This document shows positions 1 to 7,545 of a DNA stretch of 64,000 nucleotides, piece after piece. Under the pieces are notes generated by a model, which worked only from the letters and a program-made list of their open reading frames with translations, was not told the DNA's origin and did no database searches. The stretch covers positions 46,333-110,332 of the forward strand of contig CAMDUL010000006.1 of assembly GCA_945878135.1 (NCBI GenBank), in the 5' to 3' direction. This stretch comes from Chthoniobacter flavus (GTDB lineage Bacteria > Verrucomicrobiota > Verrucomicrobiia > Chthoniobacterales > JACTMZ01). A program made the position numbers and the translations under genes. Every line of letters begins with the position of its first letter. Position 1 is the first letter of the stretch.

Positions 1-923
1 GGCGCATAAACACCCTCGTTTTTCCGGCTGGCCACGATGACCGCCGGGGCGCCCATCGCACAGGCGAGATGCGCCGCCGCGGTATCGACCGTGAGAACCA
101 GCCCCGCCGAGGCCAGCTCGTTTGGGAATTCCTCCAATGCGACGGCCGGTGCGACCCGGACCGGCAGGGAAAGACCCGCGGCCCGCAATTCGTCCGCGAA
201 GACCGCGAGCCGTTCCGCCTGGTCCGGCGCGCCGGACAACCGCAGGCCCCCCCCGGGCCAGAGATCCTCGCAGTCCTTCAAGGCTGCGGCCCAGAGGGCG
301 GCAGGCACGTCCTTGGACGGACGCGAACTGAACGGGCAACACAGCCAGTGATCCCCGCCCTTCCACCGCGCGCACCGGAGTCGGGGCATGATGTCCGCGC
401 CGGGGATTTCACGGCCGACGACTTCCGAAGCGACCACGCGATGCGCCTGCAGATCGGACGGCGCACCCGGTTGCGCGGGGGGATACGGGAGCACAAGAGG
501 ACGGAACCAAGCTTTCACCGCGTTTTCCCACCACCCCCAGCGGCCGCCTTGCGCGCGGCGCAGCGAATTTTCGCAAGCGACGCGACGCGACGACCGCGGT
601 GCCAGCCAGAGGACCGTGTCGAGAAACGTTCTTTTGTCGCGCAGCGCCACGCTGGCATCGACACGGGTGACGGACAACCGGAGCAGCAGGGGCACGCAGG
701 CGGCCAGATTGGACGCCGTGGTGTTCCGTCCCTTGGTTTTCGGACGAATCGACAGCGCCATGACACGCGCCCGCGGGAATTCCCGCCGCGCCAGTGGCGC
801 GACGTCGGACTTGACCGCGAGCAGGAGATTCTCCTCGCCCGCCTCGCCGGCCAACGCGCGGATGCCGCCGCAGGCCAGCAGGAAGTCGCCGATATTGTCG
901 GGCTTGAGAACGAAGAGACGCAC
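1..923 (-). CDS. Glycosyltransferase family 9 (heptosyltransferase-like), 3' end outside window
   Basis: About 307 residues are visible; the C-terminus runs off the left edge. Translation from a GTG at 921-923 gives MRLFVLKPDNIGDFLLACGG, the typical GT9 N-terminus (ADP-heptose:LPS heptosyltransferase family), and near the edge VDTAAAHLACAMGAPAVIV, the family's nucleotide-sugar-binding motif containing the conserved His. Members transfer heptose or related sugars onto the LPS core at the inner face of the cytoplasmic membrane. The GTG lies two bases after the stop of the upstream ABC ATPase gene, so the two are almost certainly co-transcribed. GTG was chosen because it is the only start that keeps the complete KPDNIGD motif. 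Family membership is well supported; the actual sugar donor and acceptor cannot be read from sequence. Confidence 0.85.
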   Translation of the reverse strand, partial: MRLFVLKPDNIGDFLLACGGIRALAGEAGEENLLLAVKSDVAPLARREFPRARVMALSIRPKTKGRNTTASNLAACVPLLLRLSVTRVDASVALRDKRTFLDTVLWLAPRSSRRVACENSLRRAQGGRWGWWENAVKAWFRPLVLPYPPAQPGAPSDLQAHRVVASEVVGREIPGADIMPRLRCARWKGGDHWLCCPFSSRPSKDVPAALWAAALKDCEDLWPGGGLRLSGAPDQAERLAVFADELRAAGLSLPVRVAPAVALEEFPNELASAGLVLTVDTAAAHLACAMGAPAVIVASRKNEGVYA

Positions 924-925
924 GC

Positions 926-1801
926 TCAGTTCCGTCCGGAACCGGCGTCCGGCGAGGCCCCCGGCTCGATCGCCTCGAGGAAAAGATTCTCCAGCGTGGT
1001 CTGCGGGCGTCCGCTCGAGACGACTTGGAGTCCGAGCCCCTCGGCCGCCGCGCGCAATGCATCCAGCTTCTCCGGCGAGACTTGCTCGAGGACCATTTCC
1101 GTCCGGTCGCGCACGGAAAGCAAATCCTCCACGCGCCCTTCGCGGACCAATTGGCCGCGCGCCAGAATCCCCACGCGGTCGCAGATTTCCTGCACCTGCG
1201 AAAGCAAATGCGAGCAAAGCAGGATCGTTTTGCCGCGCGCCTTGAGCGCGAGGATCAGATCGCGGATCTCGCGCGAGCCCACCGGATCGACACCCGCTGT
1301 CGGCTCGTCGAGCACCAGCAGGCCGGGATCCTGCACCAGCGCCTGGGCCAGCCCGATGCGCTGCAGCATGCCTTTCGAGTATCCGCCCACCCGGCGGTCG
1401 GCCGCCTCGGTCAATCCGACCAACTCGAGCAATTCTTTGACGCGGCTTTCCAGTCCCGCGCCGCCCAGGCCGCTCAGCTTGCCGAAAAACCGCACGGTCT
1501 CTTCCCCGGTGAGAAATTTGTAAAAATAAGGATTCTCCGGCAGGAACCCGACGTCCTTGCGGCTCCGCACCAGCGTGCTGTCCTCGCCGAAGACTTTTGT
1601 CTGGCCGCGCGTCGGCGAAACCAACCCGAGCAGAATCTTCAGCGTCGTGCTCTTGCCCGACCCGTTCGGACCGAGGAGTCCGTAAACCTCGCCCGGTTCG
1701 ACCTTGATCGAAAGATCCCGCACCGCCACCACCCGCTCGCGGCGCATGGGAATTTTGAAGACCTTGGTGAGGTGTTCGATCTGGACGGGGGCGGCACTCA
1801 T
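926..1801 (-). CDS. ABC-2-type transporter ATP-binding protein
   Basis: This is a 291-aa ABC ATPase. Walker A GPNGSGKST lies at about residues 44-52, the signature YSKGMLQRIG at 141-150 and Walker B LLVLDEP at 161-167, followed by TAGVDP. The order and the short C-terminal extension match the ABC-2 exporter ATPases (CcmA/NatA/DrrA-like), which power export of polysaccharides, drugs or membrane proteins. No membrane permease is adjacent: upstream is acylphosphatase and downstream is GT9, two bases away. The partner must be encoded elsewhere or left of the window, so the substrate is unknown. Location beside a GT9 gene hints at envelope glycan work, but this is only inference. Confidence 0.9.
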   Translation of the reverse strand: MSAAPVQIEHLTKVFKIPMRRERVVAVRDLSIKVEPGEVYGLLGPNGSGKSTTLKILLGLVSPTRGQTKVFGEDSTLVRSRKDVGFLPENPYFYKFLTGEETVRFFGKLSGLGGAGLESRVKELLELVGLTEAADRRVGGYSKGMLQRIGLAQALVQDPGLLVLDEPTAGVDPVGSREIRDLILALKARGKTILLCSHLLSQVQEICDRVGILARGQLVREGRVEDLLSVRDRTEMVLEQVSPEKLDALRAAAEGLGLQVVSSGRPQTTLENLFLEAIEPGASPDAGSGRN

Positions 1802-1936
1802 TGCGGGAAAATTCCTACCCTACCCGGCCGCGCTTTCCCATCTTCGATTTTTCCGATGCTCGAAGGAACGCCCGAAGGACATGGAGACTTCGGGATCGCC
1901 CTCTTGGTCCCCCGCGGCCTCCGCGGTTTTTTTCTC

Positions 1937-2212
1937 TCAGAAACGTATCTCGAACCCGCGCAACCCCGGCGGTTTGACAATCTCCGCGGCGGCCTCGCCG
2001 CCGATGTGCCCCGCCAGTTCGCTCTCCCGCACCGCCTGGAGAAAACCGTCGACCTCTTCCTCGTCGCCCGAAGCCACCAACTCGACGCGTCCATCGGGCA
2101 GATTGCGCACATAACCCGCCAGATCGAAGCCCGCCGCGACCCGCCGGGCCGAGTAACGGAACCCGACACCCTGCACGCGCCCCTCGTAGAAAACCTGCAC
2201 CGTCTTGCCCAT
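1937..2212 (-). CDS. Acylphosphatase
   Basis: This 91-aa protein has the usual family length (about 90-100). It shows VQGVGFR near residues 14-20, with the catalytic Arg, and YVRNLPDGRVEL at about 34-45, with the catalytic Asn. Acylphosphatases hydrolyse the carboxyl-phosphate bond of acylphosphates in the cytosol. The start ATG at 2210-2212 lies two bases after the proA stop, so it is the second gene of a proA-acyP-ABC-GT9 run. Proximity to proA, whose pathway handles glutamyl phosphate, may be fortuitous. The 135-bp gap to the ABC gene shows no other gene. Confidence 0.9.
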   Translation of the reverse strand: MGKTVQVFYEGRVQGVGFRYSARRVAAGFDLAGYVRNLPDGRVELVASGDEEEVDGFLQAVRESELAGHIGGEAAAEIVKPPGLRGFEIRF

Positions 2213-2214
2213 GC

Positions 2215-3483
2215 CTACACCCGCACCTGCCCCGTGCCGGTGATGAGATATTTGTAGGTGGTCAACTCCTCCAGGCCCATCGGACCGCGCGCGTGGAGCT
2301 TGTCCGTGCTGATCCCGATCTCCGCGCCGAAGCCGAACTCGCCGCCGTCGCAGAAACGCGTCGACACGTTCCAGAACACCGCTGCCGAGTCGACCGCGGC
2401 GAGGAATTTCCGCGCCGCCGCCTCGTCGGCCGTCACGATCGAGTCGCTGTGATGCGACCCGTAATGCTCGATGTGGTCGACCGCCTGCTCCAGCGAATCG
2501 ACCACGCGGATGCTCAGGACCAGATCGAGGTATTCCGTGGTCCAATCCTCCTCCGTGGCCGCCTTCGCATCCGCGCCCAAGACCTCGCAGGTGCGCTGGT
2601 CACCGCGCAACTCGACGCCCCGGTCGCGCAGGGCTTTGGCCACGGTCGGCAAAAATTCCCCCGCCACATCGCGGTGCACGAGCAGCGTCTCCATCGCGTT
2701 GCACACACCCGGGCGCTGGCACTTGGCATTGACCGCGATCTTCTCCGCCATGGCGAGGTCGGCCGCTTTGTCGACATAGACATGACACACCCCGTGGTAG
2801 TGCTTGATCACCGGCATACGCGCGTGCTCGACCACCGCTTCGATCAGCGCATGCCCGCCGCGCGGCACGATGACGTCGAGATAACGGTCCATCTGGGCGA
2901 GCAACCGCACGCCCTCGCGGTCGGTGAAAGGCACCAGTTGGACGATGTCCGCGGACAACCCGGCTTGGACCGCGCCGGCGGACAAGGCCGTCGCGATGGC
3001 CGCATTGGTGTGGATCGCCTCCTTGCCCCCGCGCAGGATGCAGGCATTGCCCGACTTGACGCACAACACGGCCGCATCGGCTGTCACATTCGGACGCGAT
3101 TCGTAAATGATCCCCACCACCCCGATGGGCACGCGCAGCTTGGTGATCTGCATGCCGTTCGGACGCGTCCATTGACGGATGATTTCCCCGCAGGGATCGG
3201 GCAAAGCGGCCACTTCGCGCACTCCGGTGGCCATGGCGTGGATCCGTGCCGTGTCGAGTTTGAGCCGGTCCACAGCGGCCGCATTCAAACCGTAGCCCGG
3301 CGCCGCTTGAAGATCCCGGACGTTGGCCGCGACAATGGCGGCCCCCGCCGCTTCGATGGCGTCGGCCATGGCCATCAGGGCCGCATTTTTCCGGTCCTCG
3401 CTGCACAGGGCCAAGGCCCGCGCCGCTGCCCGGGCCCGGCGGCCCATGCCCTCGATTTGCTCTGCCAGATTCGCCGCTCCCAT
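2215..3483 (-). CDS. proA: Glutamate-5-semialdehyde dehydrogenase
   Basis: This is a 422-aa gamma-glutamyl phosphate reductase, which reduces glutamyl-5-phosphate to glutamate-5-semialdehyde with NADPH, the second step of proline synthesis. Visible family hallmarks are VPIGVVGIIYESRPNVT at about 118-134, PRGGHALI at about 207-214, and the active-site region RPGVCNAMETLL with Cys near residue 261. The open frame continues upstream to 3681, but that part is low-complexity and out of character; the ATG at 3483 (MGAANLAEQ) gives the usual length of about 420 residues. Its 5' end faces the divergent GT4 gene across 109 bp, which must hold both promoters. ProB is not in the window. Confidence 0.93.
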   Translation of the reverse strand: MGAANLAEQIEGMGRRARAAARALALCSEDRKNAALMAMADAIEAAGAAIVAANVRDLQAAPGYGLNAAAVDRLKLDTARIHAMATGVREVAALPDPCGEIIRQWTRPNGMQITKLRVPIGVVGIIYESRPNVTADAAVLCVKSGNACILRGGKEAIHTNAAIATALSAGAVQAGLSADIVQLVPFTDREGVRLLAQMDRYLDVIVPRGGHALIEAVVEHARMPVIKHYHGVCHVYVDKAADLAMAEKIAVNAKCQRPGVCNAMETLLVHRDVAGEFLPTVAKALRDRGVELRGDQRTCEVLGADAKAATEEDWTTEYLDLVLSIRVVDSLEQAVDHIEHYGSHHSDSIVTADEAAARKFLAAVDSAAVFWNVSTRFCDGGEFGFGAEIGISTDKLHARGPMGLEELTTYKYLITGTGQVRV

Positions 3484-3592
3484 GGCCGGCCAATATCCGC
3501 CGCAGCGCACCGGGGTCCAAACCATTTCTGGCCGGCGGGAAAATTTTCCTGCCTTTGCCCGCCCCGCGGATATGCTGACCGGGCCGTTCCGC

Positions 3593-4735
3593 ATGGATCC
3601 CGTCCGCGATTTCCCCCGACCGCTCAGCATCCTCATGCTGGAAAGCAGCAGGCACTGGGGCGGACAGGAGGATCGCCTCATCCGCGAGGCCCGCTGGCTG
3701 CGAAAGAAGGGTCACCGCGTCATGCTGGCCTGCAACGAGGACGCCGCCATCGCCCCGCGGGCCCGGGCTGCCGGGGTGGACGTCCGCCCGGTGCCGATGC
3801 GCGCCAATGTCGATGTGCCGGGATTGATCCGACTGGCCAACCTCGTGCGGAGCGAGAAACCCGACGTGCTCCACGCCCACAGTTCGAAGGACGCCTGGTT
3901 CGCCTTCTGGTTCCACCGTCGAGGGATACCGGTCGTGCGCTCGCGCCACATGACTTTGCCCGGCACGATGCGGCGCGGACGGCGCTTCATCTACCGCCGC
4001 GGTTGCCGGCGTCTCATCGCCTCGGCGCAATTCATCGCGGACAACATGCGCGACTCGATCGGCGTTCCCGCCGGACGCATCGATGTGATCGGCGAAGGCG
4101 TCGACACGGAGGAATTCCAACCCGGCGACGGGTCCGCTTTCCGCCGCGAATTCGGCATCCCTTCCACCGCACCGCTCTTCGCCATCGTGGCCATGCTGCG
4201 CGGCGAGAAAGGGCACCGTACCCTCCTGCACGCCGCGCGCGAGGTGCTGCGGAAGCATCCCGACGCGCGGTTCGCGGTGGTCGGCGGGCCCGTGGCCTCG
4301 GACTCCATCGAACTCGAACTGCGCGAAATCCTGCGGGACAACTTTTCCGGACTCGATCCCCAGCCCGTGGTCATGACCGGCTTCCGCGAAGACATCGCGA
4401 ACGTCATGCGCGCCATCGACTGCCTCGTGGTCCCGTCGGCCGAAGAAGCGCAGACTCTCGTCATTCCCCAGGCCTTCGCCACGCGCAAACCCGTCATCGG
4501 CTCGCGCGTCGGGGGTATTCCCGAACTGGTCGAGGAAGGTGTCACCGGACTGCTCATCCCGCCGCAGGACCCCGCCGCTTTGGCCGCCGCGATGGACACC
4601 ATCATCACGCAGCCCGTCATGGCAGCACGCCTGGCGCAGGCGGGTTACGAACTGGCCCGCCGGGAACTGGCCATCGACAACAAGATGAACCTCCTGCTCG
4701 AGTCCTACCGGAAAGGTCTCGCGGGGCCAACCTGA
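3593..4735 (+). CDS. Glycosyltransferase family 4 protein
   Basis: This is a 380-aa GT-B glycosyltransferase. The N-terminal acceptor half starts LSILMLESSRHWGGQEDRL (a GGxE-like motif), has DVLHAHSSKDAW near residue 95, and the donor half holds MLRGEKGHRTLLHAA and VPSAEEAQTLVIPQA. In typical GT4 retaining enzymes the last motif is E-x7-E; here the second Glu is replaced by Gln, which is unusual for catalysis. An in-frame ATG at 3572 is possible, but 3593 gives the conventional N-terminus. The role is probably LPS or exopolysaccharide assembly in the cytoplasm. It is divergent from proA and 53 bp upstream of rarA. Confidence 0.85.
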   Translation: MDPVRDFPRPLSILMLESSRHWGGQEDRLIREARWLRKKGHRVMLACNEDAAIAPRARAAGVDVRPVPMRANVDVPGLIRLANLVRSEKPDVLHAHSSKDAWFAFWFHRRGIPVVRSRHMTLPGTMRRGRRFIYRRGCRRLIASAQFIADNMRDSIGVPAGRIDVIGEGVDTEEFQPGDGSAFRREFGIPSTAPLFAIVAMLRGEKGHRTLLHAAREVLRKHPDARFAVVGGPVASDSIELELREILRDNFSGLDPQPVVMTGFREDIANVMRAIDCLVVPSAEEAQTLVIPQAFATRKPVIGSRVGGIPELVEEGVTGLLIPPQDPAALAAAMDTIITQPVMAARLAQAGYELARRELAIDNKMNLLLESYRKGLAGPT

Positions 4736-4788
4736 GGCCCGACTGGCTTCTCGCCCCGCGGACCGGCCGCGCTACATTGGAGACCGCC

Positions 4789-6141
4789 ATGCCGACCGAT
4801 GATCTCTTTGCCGCGGAATCCCCGCAGGTCCCCGCAGCCCACGCGCCGCTGGCCGAACGCATGCGGCCGCGTTCGCTCGGGGAATACGCCGGACAGGAAC
4901 ACATCCTCGGCCCCGGCAAACTCCTCCGCCGCGCCGTCGAGGCGGACCGGTTTTCGTCTGTTGTCCTCTACGGACCGCCGGGGACCGGCAAGACCAGTCT
5001 GGCCGAAATCATCGCCCGCACGACCAATGCCCGCTTCGAGCGCCTCAGCGGGGTGGAAAGCACCGTGGCCGAGATACGCAAGGTCATGGCCGCCGCGGCC
5101 CTGCGCCTGTCGCGCGACGGAACACGCACCGTTTTGTTCATCGACGAAATCCACCGCTTCAACAAAGCGCAGCAGGACGTCCTCCTGCCCGACGTCGAAC
5201 GCGGCACGGTGCGCCTCATCGGGGCCACGACGATGAACCCGTTTTTCTACGTCAACAGCCCGCTGGTCTCCCGCTCGCTGGTCTTCGAACTGCGTCCGCT
5301 CTCCCCCGCGGATTTGCGTGCACTGATGGACCGCGCCTTGGCCGACACGGAACGCGGACTCGGCGGGCGAAACATCACCCTCCACGCGGACGCCGCCACC
5401 CACCTCTCGGAGATCTGCGACGGCGACGCCCGTCGCTGCCTCAATGCGCTGGAACTCGCCGCCCTGACCACCGGGCCGGACGACACGGGCGCCGTCCACC
5501 TGACCCGCGCGGTCATCGAGGAGAGCATCCAGCGCAAGGCCGTGGTCTACGATGCCGGTGACGATGCCCATTATGACACAATCAGCGCTTTCATCAAAAG
5601 CATCCGCGGCAGCGATCCCGATGCCGCGCTTTACTGGCTGGCCAAGATGCTCCATGCCGGCGAAGACATCCGCTTCATCGCGCGGCGCCTCGTTATCGCG
5701 GCCAGCGAGGACATCGGGCTGGCCGACTCGCGCGGGCTGCTTGTCGCGGTGGCCGCGCAGCAAGCCTGCGAATTCGTCGGACTCCCCGAAGCCCGGATTC
5801 CCCTCGCCCACGCCGCCGTCTATCTGGCCACCGCGCCGAAGAGCAACACGGCCTACACGGGACTCCTCGCCGCGCTCTCCGACCTGCAGAAAGGCCGCAC
5901 CTTGGCCGTGCCGGAGCATCTCCGCGACAAACATCCGAAAACCTCCGGCGACACGGACCCTGCGCCGGGCTACAAATACTCGCACGACTTCCCCGACGCC
6001 TACGTCCCCCAGGCCTACCTCCCCGAAGGACGCGTCTTCTACCAGCCGTCCGACCGCGGCGAAGAAAAACGCATCGCCGAACGCCTCGCGCACTGGCGGA
6101 CGCTCTTCGAGCAGGCGCGCGCGTCATCGTTCCAAGTGTAG
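4789..6141 (+). CDS. rarA: Replication-associated recombination protein A (RarA/MgsA AAA+ ATPase)
   Basis: This 450-aa clamp-loader-like AAA+ ATPase acts at stalled replication forks. Walker A GPPGTGKTS lies at residues 62-70, Walker B VLFIDEIHRFN at about 115-125, and the sensor GATTMNPFF follows. The C-terminal MgsA domain includes RFIARRLVIAASEDIGLAD and the conserved KTSGD...YKYSHDFP region. The start ATG at 4789 was chosen because it yields MPTDDLFA and normal length; the frame stays open for 2.5 kb upstream as a GC-rich artefact. The stop codon TAG lies inside a GTAGCGGCGG repeat palindrome, so the repeat inserted at or formed the exact 3' end of the gene. Confidence 0.95.
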   Translation: MPTDDLFAAESPQVPAAHAPLAERMRPRSLGEYAGQEHILGPGKLLRRAVEADRFSSVVLYGPPGTGKTSLAEIIARTTNARFERLSGVESTVAEIRKVMAAAALRLSRDGTRTVLFIDEIHRFNKAQQDVLLPDVERGTVRLIGATTMNPFFYVNSPLVSRSLVFELRPLSPADLRALMDRALADTERGLGGRNITLHADAATHLSEICDGDARRCLNALELAALTTGPDDTGAVHLTRAVIEESIQRKAVVYDAGDDAHYDTISAFIKSIRGSDPDAALYWLAKMLHAGEDIRFIARRLVIAASEDIGLADSRGLLVAVAAQQACEFVGLPEARIPLAHAAVYLATAPKSNTAYTGLLAALSDLQKGRTLAVPEHLRDKHPKTSGDTDPAPGYKYSHDFPDAYVPQAYLPEGRVFYQPSDRGEEKRIAERLAHWRTLFEQARASSFQV

Positions 6142-6210
6142 CGGCGGTCTATGACCGTCGGAACATATTTGGCGAGAAAGGCACCGACGGTCACAGACCG
6201 CCGCGACAAA
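6138..6210. repeat. REP-like inverted repeat pair, copy 1
   Basis: Two arms face each other: GTAGCGGCGGTCTATGACCG at 6139-6158 and, inverted, CGGTCACAGACCGCCGC at about 6188-6204. Each arm is itself a small palindrome (CGGTCnnnGACCG). Similar elements lie near 23004, 43019 and 61266. The arrangement resembles REP/BIME elements between convergent genes (rarA + and aguB -). The first arm supplies the rarA stop codon. Confidence 0.8.
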
Positions 6211-6215
6211 ATTCC

Positions 6216-7082
6216 CTACTTGCCCGCCAACGTGACCAAGGCCCCGTAATGCTCCGGACGCCGGTCGCGGAAAAACCCCCACTGCGCGCGCTGGTTGCGG
6301 ATGGCGTCGAGATCGAAGGTATGGGTGAGCACTGCTTCGCTGGTGCGGTCCGCTTCGGCGACCTTCGCCCCGGTTTCGTCCGCGATGAAAGACGACCCGT
6401 AGAAAGTCATCTCGGAATTCCTGCCCTTCTCCGCACCGATGCGATTCGAGGCCACGACCGGCACCATGTTCGAAGCCGCGTGGCCTTGCATGGCGCGCTG
6501 CCAGTGCCCGCTCGAATCCCAGTCGGGAAATTGCGGTTCGGTGCCGATCGCCGTGGGATAAAGCAGCACCTCGGCGCCACCGAGGACGAGACAACGCGCG
6601 GTCTCGGGGAACCATTGGTCCCAGCAGATACCGAGTCCGACTTTGCCGAACCTGGTGTCCCACACGCGGAATCCGGTGTCGCCGGGATTGAAGTAATACT
6701 TTTCCTGGTAGCCCACGCCGTCCGGGATGTGCGTCTTGCGGTAGAGACCGAGCATCTTCCCGCCGGCGTCAATCATGGCGACCGAATTGAAATAGGCCTG
6801 GTTGTCGCGCTCGAAGAAGCTGAAGGGCAGGACGATGTCCAATTCGCGGGCCAGCGCCTGGAATGCGGCGATGCCTTCGTTGCCTTCGACCGGACGCGCC
6901 AGCTCGAAATACGCCGGCAGCTGGTCCTGGCAAAAGTAGGGCGTTTCGAAAAGCTCCTGGATGAGAACGATGTTCGCGCCCTGCGCGGCGGCTTGGCGGA
7001 TCAACTTTTCCGCGCGGTCGAGGCTCTCCGCCCGGTCCTGGCCGCAGGCCATCTGCGTGGCCGCCAAAGTGACGTTGCGCAT
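6216..7082 (-). CDS. aguB: N-carbamoylputrescine amidase (carbon-nitrogen hydrolase)
   Basis: This 288-aa nitrilase-superfamily amidase hydrolyses N-carbamoylputrescine to putrescine, CO2 and ammonia in the agmatine-to-putrescine route. The triad is visible: Glu near 43 in IQELFETPYF, Lys near 116 in YRKTHIPDG and Cys near 153 in GICWDQWFPE. The YRKTHIPDGVGYQEKYYF block, the IGTEPQFPDWDSSGHWQRAM block and the full length are characteristic of AguB rather than of beta-ureidopropionase. The agmatine deiminase AguA is not in the window. It lies 10 bp downstream of jag and could be the last gene of that operon. Confidence 0.9.
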   Translation of the reverse strand: MRNVTLAATQMACGQDRAESLDRAEKLIRQAAAQGANIVLIQELFETPYFCQDQLPAYFELARPVEGNEGIAAFQALARELDIVLPFSFFERDNQAYFNSVAMIDAGGKMLGLYRKTHIPDGVGYQEKYYFNPGDTGFRVWDTRFGKVGLGICWDQWFPETARCLVLGGAEVLLYPTAIGTEPQFPDWDSSGHWQRAMQGHAASNMVPVVASNRIGAEKGRNSEMTFYGSSFIADETGAKVAEADRTSEAVLTHTFDLDAIRNQRAQWGFFRDRRPEHYGALVTLAGK

Positions 7083-7092
7083 GGCGGACAGA

Positions 7093-7545
7093 TCAGGCGC
7101 TTTCTTTTTTGCGCAGGCGCAAGGTGATGCGTTTCATCCGCGCGTGGTCGTCCGGGCTCCAGCTTTGGATTTCCGGATCATCCTTGAAGGCCTGGTGGAC
7201 CAGCCAGCGGTCATAGGCGTTGAGCGGCTCGGTCTGCAGGGGTTTGCCGCGCTCTTTGACCAAGTCGGCGATGGCGCGCATTTTCTCCACCAGCCGGTCG
7301 TTGCGCATGGCGCGGCGGTGTTCGACGTCGACGATGACACGCGGGGCCTCGGGGTCGCCGGCCTGCAGGAGACGGTTGAGCAGATACTGGATGTCCTCCA
7401 GCGTTTCGTCGTTGGGGCCGGTCAGCAGATCGGCATCGCTCGTGTAGATCTGCAGGACGAGCCCGTGCTCGTTGGGCTGCTCCTCGATCTGCACGGCAAA
7501 ACCGAGGTAGCCGAGCATGGTGTCGAGGATCTCTTTCGGCGTCAT
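7093..7545 (-). CDS. jag: Jag/KhpB-like RNA-binding protein (KH plus R3H domains)
   Basis: This 150-aa protein sits directly after yidC (ATGA overlap at 7542-7545), the normal place of jag (spoIIIJ-associated). An N-terminal KH-like half (MTPKEILDTMLGYLGFAV...) is followed by NDETLEDIQYLLNRLL, typical of Jag, and a C-terminal R3H-like part (PLNAYDRWLVHQAFKDDPEIQSWS). It lacks the extra Jag-N domain found in Firmicutes. These proteins bind RNA in the cytosol and influence envelope and division genes. Identity rests on both synteny and motifs. Confidence 0.85.
   Translation of the reverse strand: MTPKEILDTMLGYLGFAVQIEEQPNEHGLVLQIYTSDADLLTGPNDETLEDIQYLLNRLLQAGDPEAPRVIVDVEHRRAMRNDRLVEKMRAIADLVKERGKPLQTEPLNAYDRWLVHQAFKDDPEIQSWSPDDHARMKRITLRLRKKESA

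Noticed and set aside
2293..4788. Very long open plus-strand frame upstream of rarA
   Set aside because: It is antisense to proA and overlaps the GT4 gene; translation lacks any domain and is Arg/His/Pro-rich, the usual GC-rich shadow.
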